Assembly (NCBI GenBank): GCA_014841835.1
Contig: JACYUQ010000003.1
Span: forward strand, 558,001-622,000
Length of the DNA: 64,000 bases
Reading direction: 5' to 3'
Origin: Oxalobacteraceae sp. CFBP 13730
Lineage (GTDB): Bacteria; Pseudomonadota; Gammaproteobacteria; Burkholderiales; Burkholderiaceae_D
Made by a program: the position numbers and the translations under genes. Below are positions 53,976 through 63,036 of the stretch, piece after piece (the stretch's first letter is position 1; each line of letters begins with the position of its first letter). The notes beneath the pieces are model-generated. The model made no database searches, was not told the origin of the DNA, and saw nothing but the letters and a program-made list of their open reading frames with translations.

Positions 53976-54674
53976 ATGACAGCAAAACTTGTCGCTTTTT
54001 CGCTGCTGGCACTTGTATACAGTGTTGCGCAGGCCCAGCAGGGGGCGAACAGCCGCCAGCAACCCGAGGCCGTGCGCGCCGTGGTGCAACAGTTCCTGGT
54101 CACCCAGAGCGCCGGCTTGCCAGGCAAGGTGAGCGTGCAGGTCGGCGGTATCGACCAGCGCCTGAGCCTGCCAGCCTGCCCGGCGCCGGAAGCATTCCAG
54201 CAACCGGGCGCCCGTCCATGGGGCAAGACAACGGTGGGCGTGCGCTGCACGGCGCCGGCGTGGACAATGTATGTGCAGGCCCAGGTCAGCGTGGTGGCAG
54301 AGTATGTTGCCGCCGGCGTGCCGCTGGCCCAGGGCCAGCCGCTGTTGCCCGGTCAGCTGGTGATGGTAAAAGGCGATATCGCCGCGATGCCGAACGGGAT
54401 CATCACCGACATGGCGCAGGCGCTGGGCCGTTCGCCCACCGTGTCGCTGCCTGCCGGCACCGCACTGCGCGTGGATGCCCTGCGCAGCCAGGCCGTCATC
54501 AAGCAGGGCCAGGCGGTGCGGCTGGTATCGCGCGGTTCGAACTTTTCGGTGAGCAGCGAAGGCAAGGCCATCAACAATGCCAGCGATGGCCAGATCGTCC
54601 AGGTACGCACGACGGCCGGCCGGATCATCAGTGGCACGGCGCGTGATGGTGGCACCGTGGAGATCGTTTTATAA
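53976..54674 (+). CDS. flgA: P-ring chaperone FlgA
   Basis: Periplasmic chaperone for P-ring assembly, 232 residues with a signal peptide (ends AQA). The SAF-like C-domain shows PLLPGQLVMVKGDIAAMP and QAVIKQGQAVRLVSRGSNFS, the FlgA pattern. Confidence 0.95.
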   Translation: MTAKLVAFSLLALVYSVAQAQQGANSRQQPEAVRAVVQQFLVTQSAGLPGKVSVQVGGIDQRLSLPACPAPEAFQQPGARPWGKTTVGVRCTAPAWTMYVQAQVSVVAEYVAAGVPLAQGQPLLPGQLVMVKGDIAAMPNGIITDMAQALGRSPTVSLPAGTALRVDALRSQAVIKQGQAVRLVSRGSNFSVSSEGKAINNASDGQIVQVRTTAGRIISGTARDGGTVEIVL

Positions 54675-54714
54675 ATAATTGTAATTTGTCCTTCGCCGAA
54701 TCGGTGATGATTGC

Positions 54715-54741
54715 TAAAGTTTGTAAAGGCACAGCCGTTAC
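54715..54741 (+). promoter_or_regulatory. FliA (sigma-28) promoter of flgMN
   Basis: TAAAGTTT (a perfect -35), an 11-base spacer, then GCCGTTAC (6 of 8 to GCCGATAA). It lies 50 bases before the flgM start, so FliA drives its own anti-sigma factor. Confidence 0.85.
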
Positions 54742-54791
54742 AACAAGCAGATCCCGGAGCTTGTGCTCCGCGCACCGAGAAGGATGAAGCC

Positions 54792-55106
54792 GTGAAAATC
54801 AACGATACACTCAAGAGCAACCCAGGCCTTCAACCCGCCACCACGCAGACCAACAATGCGCGTGGTGCCGACAAGGCAGCAACGACCGCGCCCCTGACCG
54901 GGGCGCAAACCGACAGCGTGCGCCTGTCCCCGCAGGGCCAGGCCATGGCCAGCAGCATCGGTGGCGGCGCGGCCGTATTCGACGCCAAGAAAGTAGAACG
55001 TATCAAGATGGCCATCGCCGATGGCCAGTTCCAAGTCAACTCCGAGAAAGTGGCTGACGGCTTGCTCGACACCGTACGCGACTTGCTCCATTCGAGACAA
55101 CGCTAA
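54792..55106 (+). CDS. flgM: Anti-sigma-28 factor FlgM
   Basis: Holds FliA inactive until the hook is complete, when it is exported. The 104-residue product starts at a GTG (VKINDTLKSN) with AAGGA 8 bases upstream; its N-terminal half is Ala/Thr-rich and disordered, and the C-terminal half has the FliA-binding helices (FDAKKVERIKMAIADGQFQV, then KVADGLLDTVRDLL). Confidence 0.94.
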   Translation: MKINDTLKSNPGLQPATTQTNNARGADKAATTAPLTGAQTDSVRLSPQGQAMASSIGGGAAVFDAKKVERIKMAIADGQFQVNSEKVADGLLDTVRDLLHSRQR

Positions 55107-55109
55107 ACC

Positions 55110-55580
55110 ATGACCAACAGCCCGTTCCAGACCCTCGCCGCCGAACACCATCACCTCACCGCCCTTCTGGCGCTGATGAAGCAGGAACAGCAATCCCTGG
55201 TATCGCTCGATGCCGACACGCTGGCGACGCTGACCCCACGCAAGAACGCGATGCTGGCCGACCTGGCCTCGCTGTCGCAACAGCGCCACGCAGCGCTGGC
55301 TGCGGCAGGCTGCGATGCATCGGAAGCGGGCATGGAACCATGGCTGGCCGTCAATGACGACGGCGACGTACGGCAACAATGGGAGCGCATGCTCGACGCT
55401 GCGCGCCAAGCAAAAGAACTCAACCGCGTCAATGGCATGCTGATCAACAAGCAGCTGGCGCACAACCAGGGCGTGCTCAACGCCCTGCGCACCCCGACCA
55501 ATGCACCGACCGGCACCATCTATGGCGCCAGCGGCCAGACCATGGGCGTGGGCGTCTCCAAACGCTACGTCGTCGGGTAA
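55110..55580 (+). CDS. flgN: Chaperone FlgN for FlgK and FlgL
   Basis: Helical export chaperone for hook-junction proteins, 156 residues. The conserved part is LLALMKQEQQSLVSLDADTL, LTPRKNAMLADLASLSQQR and NGMLINKQLAHNQGVLNALR. It follows flgM by 3 bases. Confidence 0.93.
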   Translation: MTNSPFQTLAAEHHHLTALLALMKQEQQSLVSLDADTLATLTPRKNAMLADLASLSQQRHAALAAAGCDASEAGMEPWLAVNDDGDVRQQWERMLDAARQAKELNRVNGMLINKQLAHNQGVLNALRTPTNAPTGTIYGASGQTMGVGVSKRYVVG

Positions 55581-55754
55581 GCGCCGGCGCAGGCAAGACC
55601 ACCTCTGCGGCTTGTCTCGTTAAAATAAAGTAATTGAACAACGGCGCCAAATAAGCGCCCGGCCTGGATACATCGACGGCATAATACCGGCTCGGTTCGG
55701 TTTGCCCCCTCTTTGTCCATCACTGCGCATCCCATTGCGCCAGGTCCGTTCGCC

Positions 55755-56990
55755 ATGCTCGCCACCCAGCAGATTTTCCTGATCGCGTCCCTGCTTTGCT
55801 TTCTTGTTTATCTTGCGCTGGGGTCGGCGGGCTCGCAATCCCTGCACGGCATGCGCGCAATGTGCTGGGCCGCGCTGTTGGGATTGCTTGGTAACCTGCT
55901 GTATGCGTTCGGCCGTGAATTGCCGACGCTGCTAGGCTACGAAGTGGCAAACATGGCCTATTCCGGCGCCGGCGCGGCACTTGCCGCCGGCTATCGCCAG
56001 CTGTCCGGACGCCAGGCGCATGTCAGGACGCTGGCATTGCTGGTCGCTGCGGTCGGCGTCATGACGGTGGTGTTTCATGACTGGTTCGACTCGTTCACGC
56101 TGCGCAGCGCCGTCGTCTCGCTGTTCCAGGCCGGCGTCTGCATCGACATCGCGCACAGCGTGCTGGCCGGGCGAGGCGAGCACCAGCGCCGCCTGCATGG
56201 CCAGTTGCACCTGCAAGGACCGGGACAGCAGCATGTACAGCGCTTCGTGCTGCTCATGTGCGCGCTGGTCGCCGGCGGGCATGGGGTACGCATGCTCTGG
56301 CTGCTGGTCGCGCCCAATCCACCGACTTCGCTGCTGCAGCCCAGCACCGCCAGCCTGGCGATCCTGACCGTCGCCGCACTGGCATTACCGGCGCTGACCC
56401 TCGGGGGCCTGTTGACCCTGCACTGCCACATCGTGCATCAGGCCGAATACATCGCCAACCACGACCACCTGACAGGCGCCTGGTCGCGCAAGGCGTTTTT
56501 CGAGATCGCCGAACGCGAGACGGCGCGCGCCACCCACCGGCGCCAGCCACTGGCCCTGATGCTGATCGACCTCGACCATTTCAAGGCCATCAACGACAGT
56601 GCCGGCCACGAAGCGGGCGACATCGCCTTGCAGCTGGTGGCCACCCGCGCGCGCGACACGCTGCGCGCCATCGATTGCATCGCGCGCCTGGGCGGTGATG
56701 AATTCGCGGTGCTGCTGCCGGGCGCCGACCTGGCGCGCGCGAGCGCCGTGGGCAAGGCGCTGGCTGCAGCACTGCGCGAGGCTACCAGCACGATGCCGGC
56801 TGCGCAACGCCAGCTCACGCTGAGTATCGGCGCGACTGTCACGCTGGACGGTGAACCGTTCAAGACCACGCTGGCGCGCGCCGATTCGGCGCTGTACGCC
56901 GCCAAGTCGGCCGGCCGCGACCAGGTGATCGCGCTGGCTCCGCCGCTGCATGTCGTGCGGCCGTCGCCAAAATTCGCTGCCAGTCGCTGA
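55755..56990 (+). CDS. Membrane diguanylate cyclase (GGDEF)
   Basis: Makes c-di-GMP from two GTP. The 411-residue protein has six or so N-terminal membrane helices (about 1-220) and a C-terminal GGDEF domain (about 240-395). The active site GGDEF at 313-317 is intact, and an RxxD inhibitory site (RAID) stands five residues before it, so product feedback is likely. The ATG at 55755 is preferred to a TTG at 55713. The 174-base gap before it holds a weak FliA-like TAAAGTAA without a good -10. It sits directly downstream of flgMN, linking c-di-GMP production with flagellar control. Confidence 0.92.
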   Translation: MLATQQIFLIASLLCFLVYLALGSAGSQSLHGMRAMCWAALLGLLGNLLYAFGRELPTLLGYEVANMAYSGAGAALAAGYRQLSGRQAHVRTLALLVAAVGVMTVVFHDWFDSFTLRSAVVSLFQAGVCIDIAHSVLAGRGEHQRRLHGQLHLQGPGQQHVQRFVLLMCALVAGGHGVRMLWLLVAPNPPTSLLQPSTASLAILTVAALALPALTLGGLLTLHCHIVHQAEYIANHDHLTGAWSRKAFFEIAERETARATHRRQPLALMLIDLDHFKAINDSAGHEAGDIALQLVATRARDTLRAIDCIARLGGDEFAVLLPGADLARASAVGKALAAALREATSTMPAAQRQLTLSIGATVTLDGEPFKTTLARADSALYAAKSAGRDQVIALAPPLHVVRPSPKFAASR

Positions 56991-57086
56991 GCGATCAGTC
57001 CTACGTCGTGACGCTCCCCGCTCCTATTGGGAAGCGTGGCATGCGCACCCACCTGTTGTTCATACCAACGCATTCAGGAGAACCGC

Positions 57087-57407
57087 ATGAACAACGACAA
57101 TACCAACGATCTGAAAGACACCGGCCTGCGCGACGGCGGTCCCGATGCCTATGCCGGCTTTGTGGCGAACGATGCCGACGGCGACTCGAGCATCGGTCAT
57201 CCGGTTAAGGGCACCAGCCAGTCGGGCATCAACAGCAATTTCGCCAAAGCGTCGCCAGAGAGCAACGTCGGTCCGGCAGGCGCGCCGCAGGCGAGCCACG
57301 GGCAGGCTACCGGTGACGTTCCCGGTGGCTCGCGCCCCAAGGCGCCAGGCGAGCCGGACGGCGAAGCATCCGACGGCGGCACAGATACACCAAAACAACA
57401 GGGCTGA
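57087..57407 (+). CDS. Small hydrophilic hypothetical protein
   Basis: A 106-residue protein rich in Gly, Asp, Asn, Ser and Pro, with no membrane segment or known motif; it is probably disordered and cytoplasmic. AGGAG stands 7 bases before the ATG, and codon use is like that of its neighbours, so it is likely real. It is convergent with the DUF1501 gene 20 bases later. Function unknown. Confidence 0.65.
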   Translation: MNNDNTNDLKDTGLRDGGPDAYAGFVANDADGDSSIGHPVKGTSQSGINSNFAKASPESNVGPAGAPQASHGQATGDVPGGSRPKAPGEPDGEASDGGTDTPKQQG

Positions 57408-57426
57408 TTGGACACTTTTGCAGCCA

Positions 57427-58572
57427 TCAGCCGCGCAGCAGGCGCGTCGTTGACTTTCCCGGCTGCGAACCGGGAAACAACACGCGCGCCGTGCGCTCCG
57501 GGTCCAGCTGAAACGCTTCGGCGCAGGCATGCGCCACCAGCATGTCCAGGCCGAGTGTCGGCCTGAGATCACGGTTATCGAGCAGGTCGCCGGGCGCGAG
57601 TCCGGGCCAGTCGGCAATCACCTGCCCACCCTTGACCGCACCACCAATCAGCATCGCAGCTGACGCCGTCCCGTGATCTGTCCCTCCCGTGCCGTTGGCC
57701 GCGACAGTACGGCCGAACTCGGTGGCGACGAGAATCGTCGTCTGGCTCCACGTATCGCCCAGCCCCTTCTGCAGTCCGCCGATCAAGTCATCCAGATTGT
57801 TCAGCTGCGTTGCCATGCGCCCTTTTTGCGCACTGTGCGTATCCCAGCCATTGGTTTCGATCATGGCGATCCGGGGACCATCGGCGCGCGCCAGGAAGCC
57901 TGCGGCCACCTTGCCCAGTTCAGCTGAGGACTGCTGGCCCTTGCCCGTGGCAGCCATGCCGGCCATGCCCTGCGCCTTGAGCGCCGTCGACCAGAGCGCG
58001 CCCAGTTGTGCATCCTCTTCATAGAGTTTTTGCACGCGTAACAGCAGATCGTCGTTAGCGTGCGGCAGGCCGGATGGCGCATACGACGCGACATCGACCG
58101 CGCCACGCAGGGCCAGCGGCAGTGTGGGGGCAAACGCAATCGCCTGATTGCTGCGTCGTGGCAGCATGCCGGCCAGCCGGTTCATCCAGCCGTCCTTGAC
58201 GTCGAATGGCACCTTGCCGCCCGTCTCCAGAACATTTTGCGCGTCGAAGTGCGAGCGATCGCGGTAGGGCGAGGCCACCGCATGAAACAGGCTGGCCTGC
58301 CCCGCCTTGTACAGACCGGCAATGCCGGTCAGCGACGGGTGCAGCGCAAAGGTGCCGTCGAGCTTCAACGCTTCGGCGGGATCGATGGCGAGCGCCCCGC
58401 GCAGCCGCGCATAGGCCGGGTCGGCGTAGGGAATCAGTGTGTGCAGGCCGTCGGCGGCGCCGCGCTGGATGATGAACACGAACCGGCGCTCGGTCTCGGC
58501 GCCAGCGAATGCGATTCGGGGCGCGGCGAGCAATGCTGCTGCGCTGGAAATAAAACCACGTCGATTGAGCAT
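57427..58572 (-). CDS. DUF1501 family protein
   Basis: A 381-residue protein with a Tat-like N-terminus (MLNRRGFISSAAALLAAP) and the DUF1501 sulfatase-like fold: IIQRGAADGLHTLIPYADPA, ETNGWDTHSAQKG and ATEFGRTVAANGTGGTDHGT, the last holding conserved Asp/His. It follows the DUF1800 gene by 3 bases; the two families usually occur together and are exported, but their activity is not established. Confidence 0.92.
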   Translation of the reverse strand: MLNRRGFISSAAALLAAPRIAFAGAETERRFVFIIQRGAADGLHTLIPYADPAYARLRGALAIDPAEALKLDGTFALHPSLTGIAGLYKAGQASLFHAVASPYRDRSHFDAQNVLETGGKVPFDVKDGWMNRLAGMLPRRSNQAIAFAPTLPLALRGAVDVASYAPSGLPHANDDLLLRVQKLYEEDAQLGALWSTALKAQGMAGMAATGKGQQSSAELGKVAAGFLARADGPRIAMIETNGWDTHSAQKGRMATQLNNLDDLIGGLQKGLGDTWSQTTILVATEFGRTVAANGTGGTDHGTASAAMLIGGAVKGGQVIADWPGLAPGDLLDNRDLRPTLGLDMLVAHACAEAFQLDPERTARVLFPGSQPGKSTTRLLRG

Positions 58573-58575
58573 GTT

Positions 58576-59946
58576 TTACCTTCTCAGGAATTCGGGCGAC
58601 GCCAGCAGCAACGCCAGGGCATTGGCGGGGCTTTCTGCCTGTGCAATCGCGGTGGCGCTTGCGCGGCTCAAGGTATCTGGCAGCACGCGCGGCGCCAACG
58701 CGCGCGCATCGATCTTGCTGCCAAACTCCGTGGCGAGTCGCTGTGCAATTTCTACCCGGCGCAGCAGCGCATCCGGGGCCGCCCAGGTAGCCGTCACATC
58801 GCCGTAGCCGGCCGGCGAACCGGGTCGCCAGACAGGCTGGCCGAGCCGGCCCAGCAGAAACTGGATGCGCGCCGCCGGCACCGTCTGCACGCCCATCGCG
58901 CGCAGGCCGGACAGCGTCCAGTCCCAGGGCGACTTGAACTTGGCGGCCATTGGCGGCAGGCTGTCTGCTGCACTTATCAGTTCGCGGTACAGGGCCGGCA
59001 GGTCGCCGCCGCTCTGCAAAAACTTGTCGGCGAGCCGCTTGACCAACGCCGGCGGTGGATCGTCGGTGATGAAGTGCCGCGCCAGCTTGGTAGCGATGTG
59101 GGTGGCGGTCGCTGGTGCCCTGGCCAGATCGCGCAGGATGGCGATTGCCTGCTGCTCGCCATCGTCGGCATAGCTGCGGCCAAGCACAGTGCGCATGCCA
59201 GGCTCGTGCTGGTTCGCCTGGAACCGGAAAGTTTGCGCGGCGTCCTCAGGCGACTGCGGGCCGGGCAGCGTCCAGCCGGTCAGCGCGCGGGCAAATTCCA
59301 GCACGTCCGCCTGGGTATAGCCGCTGCGCACGCCCAGCGTGTGCAGTTCGAGAATTTCGCGCGCCAGATTTTCGTTCAGGCCACGGGTCGGGCGATCCGG
59401 CGCCTTCGCGCTGGCCCGGCGTGCTGCGACGCTATCCGGCCCCGTCGAAACGGACTGGTCCAGATACAGCAGCATCGCGGGATGGCGCACCGTGGCGAGC
59501 AGCAGATCCTCGAACCGGCCCAGGACATGGGGCCGGATGGCATCGGCCTCGTAGCTGGCAGAAAAGCCGAGGACCGGGACTTTTTCAACGGAGATCGCGA
59601 AATGGTTGGCCCAGAAGTGGGTCAAGCGCTCGACGAACGGCGTGCTGCTCTGCAAGGCGCTGTTGGTACGCGCCTCCACGCCGGCCAGATAGGCTGCCCG
59701 GCCCGCGCGCTGGTAGGTTTCACGAACGCTCGCACGCTGCGCCTCGGGTGCGCTGCGGATGGCGGCTTGCTGCTCGGTCCACTGCGCCACGCGCATCGGG
59801 GTGCGCTCGATGGCACGCCATGGCGGCGGCAACGGCTCATAATCATCGAGCTGCGCCAGCAACCAGCGCCGTGGATCGGCAACGGGCTTGTCGTCCGGTC
59901 GCGCACCGAGGCCCAGGCGGTTGCGCGCAATGGAATCGTTGATCAT
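58576..59946 (-). CDS. DUF1800 family protein
   Basis: A 456-residue protein of the DUF1800 family, an uncharacterised partner of DUF1501. Signature parts: IARNRLGLGARPD near the start, ERLTHFWANHFAIS, NENLAREILELHTLGV, and FARALTGWTLPG. The ATG at 59946 is used; a longer form to 59985 has no support. No signal peptide is obvious. Confidence 0.92.
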   Translation of the reverse strand: MINDSIARNRLGLGARPDDKPVADPRRWLLAQLDDYEPLPPPWRAIERTPMRVAQWTEQQAAIRSAPEAQRASVRETYQRAGRAAYLAGVEARTNSALQSSTPFVERLTHFWANHFAISVEKVPVLGFSASYEADAIRPHVLGRFEDLLLATVRHPAMLLYLDQSVSTGPDSVAARRASAKAPDRPTRGLNENLAREILELHTLGVRSGYTQADVLEFARALTGWTLPGPQSPEDAAQTFRFQANQHEPGMRTVLGRSYADDGEQQAIAILRDLARAPATATHIATKLARHFITDDPPPALVKRLADKFLQSGGDLPALYRELISAADSLPPMAAKFKSPWDWTLSGLRAMGVQTVPAARIQFLLGRLGQPVWRPGSPAGYGDVTATWAAPDALLRRVEIAQRLATEFGSKIDARALAPRVLPDTLSRASATAIAQAESPANALALLLASPEFLRR

Positions 59947-60101
59947 GGCCCCGAGTATAGAACCGGAACTGCCCTGGCAGGCCATACCGGCCTGGTTGGT
60001 ATGTAACTGTCCGTAACCGCCTGACCAGTAGTGCGTGCAGATTTCCTTTCATATTTGTGTCATTACAACAGTGTGGGCGCAAATACATTCGCACAAATCT
60101 A

Positions 60102-60107
60102 TATAAT
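60102..60107 (+). promoter_or_regulatory. Possible -10 element of the chloride channel gene
   Basis: TATAAT in an AT-rich patch 26 bases before the ATG; no convincing -35 box was found at the right distance. Confidence 0.3.
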
Positions 60108-60132
60108 ACGGCCTCGTCCCCTCGAGCCCACC

Positions 60133-61494
60133 ATGTCCCACGACCCCTCTCCGCACGACGTACGCTCCGCCTTCAAACGCGAACTCATTTCTGCCAATCT
60201 CTGGCGCACCCGCATCGTCGTCGTCGGCACGGCCTCCATCGCCGGCCTTGTGGTCGTGGCGTTTACCTGGCTGGCCGAATCGGCATTCGCTCAGTTCAAC
60301 AAGATCGCCGACTTCGCTTGGTGGGTGCCCCTGATCTGGACGCCGCTGCTGTGCGCCGCCATCGTCTGGGTCACGCGGCGCTTCGTGCGCGGCGCGGGCG
60401 GCTCCGGCATTCCGCAAGTGATGGCGGCGCTCGACCCGGCGATTTCCGGCGGTCGGCGGCCCCTGCTCGTGTCGTTAAAAATCAGCTTCGCCAAGATCGG
60501 CCTGACCTCGGCTGGCCTCCTGGGCGGCCTGTCGCTGGGGCGTGAAGGCCCATCGGTCCAGATCGCTGCCGGCGTGATGCTCGCCGCGCGCCGCTGGCTG
60601 CCGCGCGGCAGCGGTATCAGTGCCCATTCGCTGCTGGTGGCGGGCGGCGCGGCCGGTATCGCGGCCGCGTTCAACACGCCGCTGGCAGGGATCATGTTCG
60701 CGATCGAAGAATTGTCCCGTGCACCTGAGCAGCGCAACAGCGGCCTGATCGTCGCAGCGATCGTGCTGGCCGGTCTGATTGCCGTGTCTGTTCACGGCAA
60801 CGGCCCGCACTTCGGCGTCATCCATCCGGGACCGATTGGGTTGTCGTTGCTGTGGCCGGGCTTGCTGGCCGCCGTCGTGTGCGGCTTTGCCGGCGGCCTG
60901 TTTGCGCGCGTGCTGATCGCCAGCCTGCGCGGCGTTTCGCCCGACCTGCCCACGCGCTGGCGCGCGCGCTATCCGGTGCGCTTCGCACTGGGCTGCGGTT
61001 TCCTGATCGCGGTCATCGGCGTGCTCAGCGGTGGAGCGACCTACGGCAGCGGTAACGAAGCCACGCGCAGCTTGCTGGAGAACGAAGCCAACGTGCCGGC
61101 GGCGTTTGCGCTCTTCAAGTTCGTCGCAACCTGGCTGACTGCCTGGTCGGGTGTGCCGGCCGGTATCTTTGCGCCATCGCTGTCGATCGGTGCGGCCATG
61201 GGTCAGAACATCGCCTCGATTACCGGCTACCCATACAGCGCCGCACTGATTGCGCTGGGCATGGTCGGCTTCCTGGCGGCCGCCACGCAGGCGCCGCTGA
61301 CGGCCTTCATCATCGTCATGGAAATGGTCGATGGCCACAGCATGGTGCTCAGCCTGATGGCTTGCGCGGTCGTCGCCAGCACCGTCTCGCGCGTGCTCAC
61401 GCCGCCGCTGTACAGTGCACTGGCGACAATCCAGTTGCCGCCGCGCCCCGTTCATCCGGCGAGTCCGGGCGAACCGCCCGAGCGTGCGCCATGA
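60133..61494 (+). CDS. CLC-family chloride channel/antiporter
   Basis: Voltage-gated-type chloride transporter of 453 residues with ten or more membrane helices. The three anion-site motifs are present: GSGIPQ, GREGPSVQ with the gating Glu, and GIFAPSLSIGA. The internal proton Glu is kept in FNTPLAGIMFAIEEL, so an H+/Cl- antiporter of the ClcA/ClcB type is likely. No CBS domains. The ATG at 60133 is used, as codons before it are not conserved-looking. First of three ion-transport genes in a row. Confidence 0.93.
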   Translation: MSHDPSPHDVRSAFKRELISANLWRTRIVVVGTASIAGLVVVAFTWLAESAFAQFNKIADFAWWVPLIWTPLLCAAIVWVTRRFVRGAGGSGIPQVMAALDPAISGGRRPLLVSLKISFAKIGLTSAGLLGGLSLGREGPSVQIAAGVMLAARRWLPRGSGISAHSLLVAGGAAGIAAAFNTPLAGIMFAIEELSRAPEQRNSGLIVAAIVLAGLIAVSVHGNGPHFGVIHPGPIGLSLLWPGLLAAVVCGFAGGLFARVLIASLRGVSPDLPTRWRARYPVRFALGCGFLIAVIGVLSGGATYGSGNEATRSLLENEANVPAAFALFKFVATWLTAWSGVPAGIFAPSLSIGAAMGQNIASITGYPYSAALIALGMVGFLAAATQAPLTAFIIVMEMVDGHSMVLSLMACAVVASTVSRVLTPPLYSALATIQLPPRPVHPASPGEPPERAP

Positions 61495-61540
61495 CGCGCA
61501 GCCCGCGCCGTGGCGTGGGCGGCATGTCAATTAATTACTT

Positions 61541-61635
61541 TATAATCCGACCAGGGTGTTCATGCCGCCAGGCATGACAGGATTTGCGCTGGTCGGGCCG
61601 CCACGCGGGCTACTACGCGACCACCATGCACCTGT
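61541..61635 (+). promoter_or_regulatory. Promoter and structured leader of nhaA, candidate cation riboswitch
   Basis: The 309-base gap before nhaA starts with an AT-rich patch holding TATAAT (61541-61546). From about 61553 the transcript would begin with a strongly structured stretch: hairpin CATGCC-GCCA-GGCATG (61561-61576), then an interrupted stem in which ACAGG, TGC and TGGTCG (61577-61595) pair with CGACCA, GCA and CCTGT (61618-61635). About 165 further bases lead to the nhaA ribosome site. Position and structure suggest a regulatory RNA like the nhaA-I motif, reported as a lithium-responsive riboswitch; I could not compare it with the consensus. Confidence 0.5.
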
Positions 61636-61803
61636 ATTCTTACCCTGCTGTACAGCAAATATCCGCTGTTTCCGGTCCGATCGACCGCCATGGCCGCAGC
61701 GCGTCATACCTTACGCCGCACTCCACTCGCACGCCAGCAGCTGCGCCGCCTCATTCCACACGGGGGTTGCCAGATGACGCCCAAGCACTTTTGGAGAACC
61801 ACC

Positions 61804-63036
61804 ATGCGCATTGAAAAGCGTCTATCGAACACGTTCAAGGCCTTCGCCGCGTCCGGCAAGGCGGGCGGCACGATCCTGATCCTGTGCACCATCCTGTCGC
61901 TGCTGGTCGCCAACTCACCGTGGGGTGCGCCCTACCTGGCGTTCTGGCAGATCAATCTGGCTGGCCTGAGCGTCGAGCTGTGGATCAACGATGCGCTGAT
62001 GGCCATCTTCTTCCTGCTGATTGGCCTCGAACTGCAGCGCGAACTCAACAATGGCGAACTGTCCGACCTGCGCAATGCGCTGCTGCCGATCATTGCCGCA
62101 GCGGGGGGTGTGGCGGTGCCGGCGCTGATTCACTTCACGCTCAATGGCGGCACCCACACCCAGCCGGGCATGGGGATTCCGATGGCCACCGACATCGCGT
62201 TCGCGCTGGGCGTGCTGGCCCTCTTGGGTAGCCGCGTGCCGGCGTCGCTCAAGATTTTCCTGACCGCGCTGGCCGTCATGGACGATCTGGCCGCCATCAT
62301 CGTCATCGCCGTGTTCTATACGGCAGAGCTCAAGGTCGGCTATCTGGTCGGGGCGCTGGGCATGTTCGTCGCGTTGTTCCTGATGAACCGCCGCCTGAAG
62401 GTGCTGGCGCTGTGGCCTTACCTGCTGGGCGGCGCGGTGATGTGGTTCCTGATGCTGATGTCGGGCGTGCACGCAACGATTGCTGGCGTGCTGCTGGCCT
62501 TCACCATCCCGTATTCGCACACGCAGGACGATCCCGCGTCGCCGGCCCACCGGATGGAGCACGTGCTGCACACGCCGGTCGCTTTCCTGATCCTGCCGAT
62601 CTTTGCGCTGGCCAATACCGGCATCGTGATCGGCGCTGGTTGGGCCGGTGAGCTGATGTCGTCGAACAGCATGGGCATCATCGCCGGCCTGGTCGCTGGC
62701 AAACCGGTCGGCATCTTCCTGTTCACCTTTGCCGCCGTGATGCTCGGCGTGTGCCGCTTGCCGCTCGACCTGGCATGGCGCCACGTGATCGGCGCCGGCC
62801 TTCTGGGCGGGATCGGCTTCACGATGTCGATCTTCATCACCAACCTGGCGTTTGTCGGCGAGGCCGAGATCATCAACGCGTCGAAGATGGCGATCCTGGC
62901 GGCGTCCCTGACCGCGGGCATCCTGGGCTTCGTCTGGCTCAAGCTGTTCGGCGCGCCGGCCGAAGGCGATCTTGACCCGGACACCATGGATTTCGACGAC
63001 GGCACCACGGACACCGGGCCAGCCCGGGCGGCATGA
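61804..63036 (+). CDS. nhaA: Na+/H+ antiporter NhaA
   Basis: Electrogenic sodium-proton antiporter of 410 residues with about twelve membrane helices. The transport Asp pair is intact in ALAVMDDLAAIIVIA, and the IPMATDIAFALGVLALLG helix carries the third Asp. The ATG at 61804 is chosen for GGAGA 7 bases upstream; in-frame ATGs at 61690 and 61774 lie in the leader. The acidic C-terminal tail (about 380-410) is cytoplasmic. Its stop overlaps the potassium transporter start. Confidence 0.95.
   Translation: MRIEKRLSNTFKAFAASGKAGGTILILCTILSLLVANSPWGAPYLAFWQINLAGLSVELWINDALMAIFFLLIGLELQRELNNGELSDLRNALLPIIAAAGGVAVPALIHFTLNGGTHTQPGMGIPMATDIAFALGVLALLGSRVPASLKIFLTALAVMDDLAAIIVIAVFYTAELKVGYLVGALGMFVALFLMNRRLKVLALWPYLLGGAVMWFLMLMSGVHATIAGVLLAFTIPYSHTQDDPASPAHRMEHVLHTPVAFLILPIFALANTGIVIGAGWAGELMSSNSMGIIAGLVAGKPVGIFLFTFAAVMLGVCRLPLDLAWRHVIGAGLLGGIGFTMSIFITNLAFVGEAEIINASKMAILAASLTAGILGFVWLKLFGAPAEGDLDPDTMDFDDGTTDTGPARAA

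Noticed and set aside
55626..55650. FliA-like TAAAGTAA upstream of the diguanylate cyclase
   Set aside because: No adequate GCCGATAA at 11 bases; CCAAATAA needs a 13-base spacer. Kept only as a remark.
58060..60006. Plus-strand open frame of 648 codons opposite DUF1800 and DUF1501
   Set aside because: Opposite two recognised families; no ribosome site or motif.
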